Shown here one piece after another: positions 8,661-17,900 of a stretch of 28,210 nt of DNA. The notes under the pieces are model-generated. The model worked only from the letters and a program-made list of their open reading frames with translations. It searched no databases and was not told the origin of the DNA. A program made the position numbers and the translations under genes. Numbering within the stretch: position 1 is the stretch's first letter; each line of letters begins with the position of its first letter. This DNA is from JBDNFP01 sp041689775 (GTDB taxonomy: Bacteria; Bacteroidota; Bacteroidia; Cytophagales; Spirosomataceae), in contig JBDNFP010000354.1 in assembly GCA_041689775.1 (NCBI GenBank), forward strand, positions 1 to 28,210. Direction: 5' to 3'.

Positions 8661-11288
8661 ATGCCAACATTATTTACATACAGACTTACTCTCTCACTGG
8701 CTTTTCTCTTGTCGGGTAGTTGGCTTGCCATAGCGCAGACTACTTGCGACCAATCCATCGTGATTCCTGAAGCCGAAAAAAAATACGCAACCGGAAACTT
8801 TAATGAAGTGATCAGTAGCCTTACCGTCTGTGTGGAAAATGGCTTCAATGAAGATGGTAGGGTGCAGGCCTACAAGGTATTAGTTAAAACCTATCTTGCC
8901 ATTGATTCGCTGGACAACGCCCGTAATACGGTAAGGAAGATATTAGCGATTAACCCCAATTTTGAGGCTGACTTCTCCTCCACCGATCAGTTCAAGACCA
9001 TGGTGAAGGATATGAAAGACTTACAAGAGCGGATTATCGAGATTACTTCTGTATCTAAAAAGGCAGAAAATCTGCTATTGGTGCCTGCAACCGTCATGGT
9101 AATTACAGCCGAAGACATTCAACAACGAGGCTACCACAATATGGAGCAGATGCTCCATGATTTGCCTGGGTTTGATATTGCGAAGGGAAATGGACCGGGT
9201 TACTCTTATTTTTATCAGCGGGGCTATCGGGCTATCTCGAATGGCCGCACCCTGCTCTTGATAGATGGTATAGAAGAGAACGACCTGGTATCTAATAATA
9301 TTCCTATCTCAAGGCAATACCCAATTTCCGATATAGAGCGGGTGGAAGTTATTTATGGCCCTGCTTCTACCATGTACGGAGCCAACGCCTTTTCGGGTGT
9401 AATAAACGTGATTACTAAAAGTCAGAAGGCGAGTACTGGCGAGAATAAAAGGCTGAGCGGAAGCGGACAAACCCGAATGGGTTCCTGGAATTCACGGTAT
9501 TTCGACGGGGTACTAACCGCCAAGAGTAAAGATGTAGCAGTGTCAGTTACAGGGCGCTACTTCCGTTCGGACGAAATGGATCTCTCCCGGGATTATGCCA
9601 TTTGGAATTACGATGCACGTACGCCCAATGATTATGATAACATGTTGGGGATTTCGGGTACCGATGCCAAAGGTAATTTTCGGGCGCAGAATTACCTCAA
9701 TTCATCCAGACTCCTCACCAAACATCCGGGTAGTAATCTCTTCGAGGTTGATTACACCGGTGATAAGGCTTCGGCCATACGGCTAAGCCCAGAAGGAAAG
9801 CAGAAAGCTGCCGAGCTTGATAATCAGGGAGTTTTTAATAGTACCATTCAAGGAAGTCCGGTGGGGTTTAATAACTTTACTAATGATTGGTTTTTACGAG
9901 CAAAAATAGAGTTTAAAGAGCTAACGATAACCGCATATAGCTGGCGTACTAATGAGGGTGCTACTCCCTGGTATACCAATAAATCGAGGCTTTCAGCCCC
10001 AAATTTCTCCCGTTGGGTAACGGCCTATAACGCGTTTTCAACGATCTATACGAAGTCTTTCAGTGAAAAATTTCAGTTGCTGAATATTACTTCCTTTAAA
10101 ATTCATGAAATAGCGGGTGAAACAAACCTGGCTTCTTATTCGGGGTATTACAACGCCAAGTACTCCCTTTTAGATTTGGCAAATGATAGGCTTCCGACAA
10201 CTGGTACCACTTACTATTACCGTTATTCTAATCAGTTGAGAAACGAACTTCGTTTATTCTGGACTCCTTTACCCAAAGTTGATGTGATTGGCGGTATGGA
10301 GATTCGAGCCAGTTATATACAAGGTGACTACATTCATTCGGCTAAGGAGTACGCCGATGAAACCGGCTACCTGCTTGATTCAATCGCTGGAGGAAATAGC
10401 TATCGTAGCTATGATTTGGGCCTTTACTCGCAAATGACTTACCGCCCCAATAGCGCACTAAAATTTGTGGGAGGTCTCCGACTTGATGATAACCGAATTC
10501 GGTTGAATGGGGGCTATGGTATCGCTCTAAACCCCCGTTTAGCAGCCATTTATACGAAGGGAAAGTTTATTTATAAGGTAATTTATGCCACTGCCTTTAA
10601 AGACGCTTCCAATCTTCAGAAATACGGCACAACTGCCGACCGCCGTCAAAACAACCCAACCTTACAGCCAGAGAGGGTCAAGAACATTGAGATTAGTGGT
10701 AATATGAAAGTTAATAAGGAGCTTTCTTTTAGCGTAGTAGCTTACCGGGCGGATTATAGTAACGTAATTGGGACTCGTCAAGTTACCTTGCCAGATGGTA
10801 GTAGCACCAACCAGTTTCAACCTATCGGACGTCAGGAAATCTGGGGTTTACAGGGGGAAGGTACTTACCGGCTAAAACAATTATACGTTTGGGGAAACTT
10901 TACGGTCACTGAGCCAAAGGATTTGCAGAATAATTTAAGGACCAGCGATATTGCTGATTTTATGTTTAATCTGGGCGGTAACTACCAATTCAGCCGTAAA
11001 TTAAACGCTAACCTGACCGCTAACTACGTGGGACCCCGAAAAACCGGGGAAGGTACCTCTGGAAGCCTCAACCCTACTACGCTTTTTGATCCTTACCTGA
11101 TCCTGAATGCTGCTATTTCCTATCAGAATATTGTAAACGGGGTAACACTTCAATTAACAATTAATAACATCACTGATAAGGAGTACTTTTTTCCGGGTAT
11201 TCGGGAGGCCAATAATGTAACGTTCGCATCAAGATTACCGCAGGAGCGACGTAATATCTCCTTAGGCCTACTTTTCGATATACATTAG
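8661..11288 (+). CDS. TonB-dependent outer-membrane receptor with TPR-like N-terminal domain
   Basis: The protein has 875 aa with a signal peptide ending near AIAQ-TT (residue 26). Residues about 27-125 resemble helical TPR units (EKKYATGNFNEVISSL; YLAIDSLDNARNTVRKIL) in place of the carboxypeptidase-D-like domain usual in SusC-type proteins. A segment ITSVSKKAENLL may serve as TonB box. The plug domain follows (VITAEDIQQRG..., LLLIDGIEEND, IERVEVIYGPASTMYGANA, GVINVITK, to about 255), then a 22-strand barrel ending in a terminal beta strand ISLGLLFDIH. No SusD gene is nearby, so it is not a standard glycan-utilisation pair. The substrate is unknown; a signal-transducing or siderophore-like role is possible. 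It lies 13 nt after the STAND gene, in the same operon. Confidence 0.88.
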   Translation: MPTLFTYRLTLSLAFLLSGSWLAIAQTTCDQSIVIPEAEKKYATGNFNEVISSLTVCVENGFNEDGRVQAYKVLVKTYLAIDSLDNARNTVRKILAINPNFEADFSSTDQFKTMVKDMKDLQERIIEITSVSKKAENLLLVPATVMVITAEDIQQRGYHNMEQMLHDLPGFDIAKGNGPGYSYFYQRGYRAISNGRTLLLIDGIEENDLVSNNIPISRQYPISDIERVEVIYGPASTMYGANAFSGVINVITKSQKASTGENKRLSGSGQTRMGSWNSRYFDGVLTAKSKDVAVSVTGRYFRSDEMDLSRDYAIWNYDARTPNDYDNMLGISGTDAKGNFRAQNYLNSSRLLTKHPGSNLFEVDYTGDKASAIRLSPEGKQKAAELDNQGVFNSTIQGSPVGFNNFTNDWFLRAKIEFKELTITAYSWRTNEGATPWYTNKSRLSAPNFSRWVTAYNAFSTIYTKSFSEKFQLLNITSFKIHEIAGETNLASYSGYYNAKYSLLDLANDRLPTTGTTYYYRYSNQLRNELRLFWTPLPKVDVIGGMEIRASYIQGDYIHSAKEYADETGYLLDSIAGGNSYRSYDLGLYSQMTYRPNSALKFVGGLRLDDNRIRLNGGYGIALNPRLAAIYTKGKFIYKVIYATAFKDASNLQKYGTTADRRQNNPTLQPERVKNIEISGNMKVNKELSFSVVAYRADYSNVIGTRQVTLPDGSSTNQFQPIGRQEIWGLQGEGTYRLKQLYVWGNFTVTEPKDLQNNLRTSDIADFMFNLGGNYQFSRKLNANLTANYVGPRKTGEGTSGSLNPTTLFDPYLILNAAISYQNIVNGVTLQLTINNITDKEYFFPGIREANNVTFASRLPQERRNISLGLLFDIH

Positions 11289-11330
11289 AAAAATAAGATA
11301 ACCGCAATTTAATGCTAATCCATTATTTAC

Positions 11331-11939
11331 ATGAACTCGGCAACCATTACTCAAACGAATGATTTAAATAGGTCAGCAATGATACATAAACAATCCCTTA
11401 GCATTCAAGGGCTGCAACTGCAAGAAGTAAGCTACCCCAACCGCATCATGGATATCGGTAGATTTCGAATTAAAGCTTGGCGAAACGAGAAGGGGGTTAA
11501 TCCAATTTTTTTTTCAAAAGATGTGTGGATTGACAAAGTGGACCAACATGCCTACCACTGGATTATTACAAAGAATGAAGAGATAGTGGCTTCGGCCCGA
11601 CTAAGTATTCATGAGTCTCTGGTAGATGTACCCTATGCAGAATTGTTGAACACCGAGCATGTGAAACCCTTTCAGAACTGTTGCCTAGCGTCTATTAATC
11701 GCTTGGTAGTACTACCAGAATACCGTGGATTGGGGCTATCTAGCCTTCTTGACAAAACCAGAATTGAGCGAGCAATTCAACAGAAAGCGGCCCTTATGAT
11801 TGCGTTTCCTCAGTTGATCCGACTTGACTCGTTGGAACGTAAAGGTTTTGAGCTGGTTGGGCAGTTGGAAAATATTCCCGAAATGCCGGAAAGACCCTTT
11901 TTTTTGATGTTAAAAAAACTAAACTCATTGGAATCGTAA
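11331..11939 (+). CDS. GNAT-family N-acetyltransferase
   Basis: A 202-aa protein with a GNAT fold in the C-terminal ~150 residues. Strand beta4 and the acetyl-CoA pyrophosphate loop are seen as INRLVVLPEYRGLGLSSLL, i.e. the R-x-x-G-x-G/A motif A. It is preceded by EEIVASARLSIHE, the typical beta2-beta3 hairpin. About 45 N-terminal residues are extra. The substrate is not predictable. An acyl-homoserine-lactone-synthase-like relative shares this fold, but I see none of its diagnostic N-terminal residues. The gene is 42 nt after the receptor gene and 22 nt before the transporter-like gene, so it sits in mid-operon. A housekeeping function seems less likely than modification of a component or small molecule of this system. 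Confidence 0.8.
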   Translation: MNSATITQTNDLNRSAMIHKQSLSIQGLQLQEVSYPNRIMDIGRFRIKAWRNEKGVNPIFFSKDVWIDKVDQHAYHWIITKNEEIVASARLSIHESLVDVPYAELLNTEHVKPFQNCCLASINRLVVLPEYRGLGLSSLLDKTRIERAIQQKAALMIAFPQLIRLDSLERKGFELVGQLENIPEMPERPFFLMLKKLNSLES

Positions 11940-11961
11940 CGAAGAATTAAATAAAATACTC

Positions 11962-14874
11962 TTGAATAAAGAAGCACTGTATACTATTGTTGACCTTAAA
12001 AAAGGCGAGGGACGAACCGTTGGACTTTTCATCGGCTACTCTTTCTTTATGGGGGTAGCGGTAGCGATTTTTTATACCGCTACCATGTCATTATTTCTGG
12101 TAGCCTTCGAACGGACTATGCTCCCAAAGGCATATATAGCGGGAGGTATTGCCGTATATGTACTTGGGGTAATGACCACCTATATTCAGAAAAGAATCCG
12201 GTTTACGAGGCTGGTTAATATTCTTATTTATTTCTTGATGGTGTCCGTAACGGGCCTTCTGATTTTCTATGAGTTTAGTGATATCAAATGGATCATATTC
12301 TTTCTTTTTGTCTGGAACAGGATTTTTGTCTTTGTAAATGGAATCACCTTTTGGACAACAGCTTCTAAGATCTTCAACATCCAACAGGCAAAACGACTTT
12401 TCGGACTTATCAGTGCAGGAGAGGTCATTTCGTCAATAGTCAGCTACTTTTCGGTGCCACTATTACTAGGCTTCATGAAAACAGAAGAACTTCTATACAT
12501 AGTAGCAGTATCGGTAGGGGCTTGTATTGTATTGATGACGATCATAGTAAAACGGTTTTCAAAGGAGCTGGAAAGCAACGAAGAGTTGAGCCAAGTTAAA
12601 ACAAAAACAAAATCGACCGGGGCAGATAGCTGGAAAGAGTTTTTCGAAAACCCTTACTATGCATTGGTCTTCTTATTGGCTATGTTGCCGGTGGTCGGGT
12701 TATTTTTTGTTGATTTTATGTTTGCGGTAGAGTCAAAAAGACTATACCCTGATAAAGAACAATTGGCAGGTTTTCTGGGACTGTTTTTTGGTTTTTGTGC
12801 CATCGTCGAGATACTGATTAAAACGGTTCTTTACGGAAAATTAATTAAAAAGTACGGTATCGTAATCGGTATTACTTTACTGCCCATTACGCTTATTTTT
12901 AGCGTGACCTTAGCCGTCAGCTACGGGATTTTTTACGGTACTACGGCTTTCTTCTTTACCTTCATTGCGCTGAGTCGGTTTTTTATGAGCTCGGTTCGGA
13001 AATCGATTAATGAGCCATCCTTTCAGGTCTTGATGCAACCCATACCCATATTAGAGCGGGCTGCTTTACAAAGCCGAATAGAAGGGGGTCCTAAGGCTCT
13101 TGGTAATATCATACCTGGGGCAATTTTGTTAGCATTGACGAGTGCGAGCTTTATCGACACAATCCATATTGCCGGGCTTTTCTTACTTATACTAGTGGGT
13201 TGGCTACTTATTTCTATGAAGATTCAAGTCCAATATCGTATTGTATTGAGTTCTTTATTGACAAAATCTCAAAGCGCGATGAGCCGGGGAACGGATGCTT
13301 ACTATGAAATAGGCAGAAAACTCACGAAGGAGAAGAAAAGCCCAGCCCTCAACTACGAGTACAGTAATTTTGACTTTATTGTAAAACTGGTGGAATCTCC
13401 CAAGGCCCAGAACCGGGTTCTGGCAGCCGATTTATTGAAGGAGTCGGGCAGGTACTTTGCCTACGAATACCTCGTACGCTTAATTAATGATGAAGACTAT
13501 ACCGTAAAAAAGGCAGCAATTATGGCCTCCGTCGAAGTACGGAAGAAGGAATTATGGCCTTTGATTATCAGGCAACTGCAATTTGATCAACTACACCAAT
13601 CAGCAGCCTATTGCTTACTTACGGTAGGTGAGCCAGCCGTAAATGAATTAGTAAAGGCATTCAACCGGAGTATCGACGACACGGAGTATCGTTTGAGGAT
13701 TGTGCGTGTACTCCGGGAAATCGGCGGCCTAGCAGTGATAAAGTTTTTAAGATCGGCCATTAACGTTCCTAATACAACGGTGCGTGATGCGGTCTATGAA
13801 GCATTGAAATTCCATAATTACCACGTCACGATCACCGAGCGAAGCTATATTTCATCCGAGATAGATGATCGGATTGCATTACTAGTGTGGATCATGGTCT
13901 GCCAGAATGATTTGAAAAAGTATCCTGCTTCGTCTGATATTCAGGTTGCACTTGAAAGAGAAAGACAACGAGTTCTTCCTTTAATTTTTACTCTTTTATC
14001 ACTTTTGCCCGATGCTCAACCGTATGACTTCATCAGCGAATTAGTACTTAAAAATGATCCTGAAACGTATGGCTATTTGTTTGAGATCATAAACATTACC
14101 CTTCCAGAAGAGTGGAAAGAAAAGTTGCTTCCGCTCTTTGAGGATAGAACTTTGGCCGAAAAATTAAAGAAGTCTATAGAGTACTACCCAAACAGTAAGT
14201 TTACTCCCGAAAACCGACTGAAAGATATAATTAACAAGCATTTTTCAAGGGTTTCGTGTTGGTTGAAAGTGACTGCCCTCAACGAACTTGTGCAGATACC
14301 AGGGGACCACACCCTAATCTTGGCCGCCAATGCGGTATCACCTGACGAAATCCTCGCGGAGGCATCCCTTTTTGCTCTGTACCGACTGAATCCTGCTCGC
14401 TTTCATGAGCTACATCAAACCATAAGCGCGGAAAATGATCGGCTTCACCTTACTATCTGTGAACGTGTTGCGTCGTCGGTTTTGGATAAAGACTTGATGG
14501 TACACAAAATTAAAATACTTCAACGAGCCAAAGTATTCTCCGGCTATCACGAAGATGAACTGATGTACGTGGCTTGTTCTTTACCCAGGTACCAGATAAA
14601 AAAAGGAGAATACCTTAGCCCGGATAATCTTGGATTGTTCAATAAGTCGATTTGGCTTATGGTGTCCGGGCAGGTGGCTATTCAGCGAGAGACGGGTACC
14701 TTGGAGCACCTTAAACCATACGATACATTTACTTCTAATGCCGAAGGTGCTAAACACACACAGGTGTACGCAGAGGTAGATAGTGAGCTGTATTGTATCA
14801 ACGATCAAAAACTGGACGGGATTCGGCTGAATATTGTCGACACCGAATTGAAGGAAAGCATTGCTTCCGCCTGA
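11962..14874 (+). CDS. NTT/MFS-like membrane protein fused to HEAT repeats and a degenerate cNMP-binding domain
   Basis: The protein is 970 aa, read from a TTG start at 11962 giving MNKEALYTIV; no upstream ATG fits before the previous stop at 11939. Residues about 20-415 contain around eleven to twelve hydrophobic helices. The stretch AKRLFGLISAGEVISS resembles ATP/ADP translocase-like (NTT) proteins of the MFS superfamily. About 430-800 is alpha-helical with HEAT-like repeats (LLKESGRYFAYEYLVRLI; KKAAIMASVEVRKKEL). About 850-965 resembles a cyclic-nucleotide-binding beta-roll (KILQRAKVFSGYHEDEL..., IKKGEYL). Its phosphate-binding cassette lacks the expected 'FGE' Glu and Arg, so cNMP binding is doubtful. 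Substrate transport has not been shown for most bacterial fusions of this type. It may be a membrane sensor or scaffold. Confidence 0.75.
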   Translation: MNKEALYTIVDLKKGEGRTVGLFIGYSFFMGVAVAIFYTATMSLFLVAFERTMLPKAYIAGGIAVYVLGVMTTYIQKRIRFTRLVNILIYFLMVSVTGLLIFYEFSDIKWIIFFLFVWNRIFVFVNGITFWTTASKIFNIQQAKRLFGLISAGEVISSIVSYFSVPLLLGFMKTEELLYIVAVSVGACIVLMTIIVKRFSKELESNEELSQVKTKTKSTGADSWKEFFENPYYALVFLLAMLPVVGLFFVDFMFAVESKRLYPDKEQLAGFLGLFFGFCAIVEILIKTVLYGKLIKKYGIVIGITLLPITLIFSVTLAVSYGIFYGTTAFFFTFIALSRFFMSSVRKSINEPSFQVLMQPIPILERAALQSRIEGGPKALGNIIPGAILLALTSASFIDTIHIAGLFLLILVGWLLISMKIQVQYRIVLSSLLTKSQSAMSRGTDAYYEIGRKLTKEKKSPALNYEYSNFDFIVKLVESPKAQNRVLAADLLKESGRYFAYEYLVRLINDEDYTVKKAAIMASVEVRKKELWPLIIRQLQFDQLHQSAAYCLLTVGEPAVNELVKAFNRSIDDTEYRLRIVRVLREIGGLAVIKFLRSAINVPNTTVRDAVYEALKFHNYHVTITERSYISSEIDDRIALLVWIMVCQNDLKKYPASSDIQVALERERQRVLPLIFTLLSLLPDAQPYDFISELVLKNDPETYGYLFEIINITLPEEWKEKLLPLFEDRTLAEKLKKSIEYYPNSKFTPENRLKDIINKHFSRVSCWLKVTALNELVQIPGDHTLILAANAVSPDEILAEASLFALYRLNPARFHELHQTISAENDRLHLTICERVASSVLDKDLMVHKIKILQRAKVFSGYHEDELMYVACSLPRYQIKKGEYLSPDNLGLFNKSIWLMVSGQVAIQRETGTLEHLKPYDTFTSNAEGAKHTQVYAEVDSELYCINDQKLDGIRLNIVDTELKESIASA

Positions 14875-14949
14875 CCGGGATTAATAGTAAATTCTTCGAG
14901 TGCCTTAGATTATATGTAAACGCAGAACTCAGATACTAATTTAGCATAT

Positions 14950-17900
14950 ATGAGCAAACTATCACAACGATACAGTCATGTGCAATGGCATCAGGTACCT
15001 TCTCATTCTTTTCGAACGTTGCGGGATAGATGTCTATATACTGTGTTGTTGGTATTCTTTGCCTTTTCCATTTTTGGTCAATCATCTTCAGAGATAAAGG
15101 AGGCTGGAAACCCTTTGGGTGAGCTACATACCTCGAAGGAGTATAACGCCCACGGTCAGAATTTTTCGGTAGTACAGGATAAACGTGGCATCATGTACTT
15201 CGGGAATTTTGCCGGAACTCTGGAATACGATGGTACTAACTGGCGGACCATTCCGACTAAAGAAGTCACAAAAGTATCTGCCTTACATCTGGACGAAAAG
15301 ACGGGAAAAATATTTGTGGGAGGTAACGGGGAGTTTGGATACCTTAAACCGGACGCCCGAGGTACGCTCTACTTTGAAAGTCTGAGCGAAAAAATAAAAA
15401 TAAATTTTGGTGAAATTATTAGCATCGTTCAAACGAATGCCGGAATCTATTTTGTGGGTAAGAATAACATGTATTTATGGAAGGACCAGCTTGTAAAAGA
15501 ATGGTACACGGAGGATCCTATTTTGTCTGCCTATAAGGTGAACGATCAGATCTATTTCTACCAAAAAGTAAAAGGCATTACGACTTTTGATGGAAAGGCT
15601 ACCCGGCCCGTCAGGAAAGATGCCCGGCTCCCTGACCTATTTGCCATCGCTGCTTTTCTACCCTTTGATGAAGAAACAGCGCTTGTAGTAACAACCAATC
15701 AAGGGGTTTTGAAGCTGAGCAACAACCGGCTTGAACCTTTTTCCTGTTCTGCTACTACCTACCTTGTTACTAACCAGGTAAGCACGGGTTTACGACTATT
15801 CGATGGAAACTTCGCATTAGCTACCATTCAGGGAGGGTTGATTGTCATGAACCCAAAAGGTGAAATTATTCAGTTGAGCCAAGGTGAAAACTTCGACAAC
15901 GTTCAGATCAACAGCATGTATCAGTCCGAGGGAGGAATCTTGTGGCTCGCTCTCAATAACGGGATTTATCAGGTGGATATCCCTTCTCCTTTCTCAGTAT
16001 TTAACGAAGGGGTAAATATCAATGGTGAGGTCAATGACCTCCATCGGTATCAGAACAGAATGTACGTAGCGACTCTGAATGGCCTTTATTACATGGATGG
16101 CTTTATTGCCCGTGCGATAAGTGGTATCAATGCAAGTTGCTTTAGCCTCTCAGAAGGCCCCAATTCTTTGTTGGTTGCCACTGGTAAAGGGGTGTTCGGG
16201 GTTAATGGGGCCATGGCAAGTTTACTGACATCTGACTTTTCGATTAGCCTCCACACGCTGCGGAGCAACACCAATATCGTTTTTATAGGTTTAGAAAGTG
16301 GCCTTGGCATTCTGAATGTATCAACAAATTCCTACCGGAAAGTAGCCGGACTAGATGATCAGATCACAGGAATTACGGAATCTGATGATGGGGTGATCTG
16401 GCTTGAAACTCTTTCCAAGGGATTGTACAAAACGGACCAAAATGTCTCCTATCTAAAGGTGTACGAAAAAGGGGAGGGACTTGAAACAGTATACTATAAT
16501 CAGGTACTTAATAGTTCAAAAGGGCTCATCGCATGGAATAAAAATGGTATCTTCCGGTACCAACCGTCCAAAGATCGGTTTGAAAAGTATAATATTTTCC
16601 AGACCGAATCCACTGCCGGGGCTTACTGGAAAGGGGAGATTATAGAAGATAAGAAGGGAGATTTTTGGACAACCCGAGGAGACGAAAAAGTGATCACCCT
16701 GTACCGTAAGACTGCCAAGGGAGCTTTTAAAAAAATCGAACAACCGTTCAGGGCATTCTCAGACCGTACTTTTAAGGTTATCTACCCCGATTCAGACAGT
16801 ATTGTGTGGTTTGGTGGGCCTGATGGTGCTATCCGGCTTGATCTTCGGAAAGGAGATGACTATAAAAAGCAGTACCCCGCACTTATTCGGAAGATAAATT
16901 TTAAATCAGATAGCCTACGCTTTGATGGATATTTTGAGGGGGGTATTACTGTAAAAAGTTCAGTTATAAACCCGGCGGGTGTAGTCGTGAATCACGACTT
17001 AAACGACATTAGCTTTTCCTTCTCGGCGGCTAGCTACAACGTCGATGAGGAGCTTACTTTTAGATACTACCTGGAAAACTTTGACGATACGTGGTCGGAT
17101 TGGACACCGCAAAATCAAAAAGAATATACCAATCTTGCCCCCGGACGGTACGTATTCCGGGTAATGGCACGAAATATCTATGAAATTGAAAGCGAAGAAT
17201 CTATTTTTGAGTTTCTGATAGAAACGCCGTGGTACCGTATGTGGTGGGCGTATATACTCTACGTTCTTTTACTGGGGGTTGTTTTGTTCTATATAGTGAG
17301 ATGGCGACTGGGGGCTTTGGTTAAAGAAAAAGACCAACTCGAAAGCATGATTGCCGAACGTACCGAGGAGATTTTTATTCAAAAGGAATATCTCGAAATC
17401 CAATCCAAGGAAGTTGCATCTAAGAACGAGCAGTTAGAAAAAATTGATCAGATAGTGCAGTCGATCAACTCAGAAATTGACTTTAAAAGTCTCTTTGAAA
17501 CGGTGCTGGCTCAGTTGAATATTATCCGGAATATGGATACTGCCACGGCACTTATTTACGATAAAGAATCTAATTCTTTTCTATTCAACGCTAGTTTTGG
17601 TGTTTTGGATATGAGTGCATTGGAAAATGTACAACTTACCTTGCAACAAGCCGAAGAACGCTACCTCGAAAATGCCGAAGAGAAAGCGGAAGATATCTAC
17701 TTTAAGTCAGATGCTAAGTTTATGTTGCTTGGGAATAGCCTGGATCAAATATTAACGCCTAAATCATTAATCACCATCGTGATCAATGTGGAAGGCAAGG
17801 TAGAAGGCTTTATTACTATCCAGAACTCTAATCGTGCAAACGCCTTCGATGAGAAGGACTTTGACATCATTCGTAACCTGAAAGAGCACCTCATTGCGGC

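Noticed and set aside
8661..11288. SusC-type polysaccharide-utilisation locus
   Set aside because: There is no SusD partner, no CarboxypepD-like N-terminal domain and no secreted glycoside hydrolase nearby.
12091..12384. 97-codon antisense frame in the NTT-like gene
   Set aside because: It coincides with transmembrane-encoding codons on the other strand and has no homology features.
5519..14874. Anti-phage defence system based on the STAND ATPase
   Set aside because: STAND proteins can act in defence, but no effector nuclease, TIR or protease domain is visible, and the neighbours are metabolic and signalling genes.
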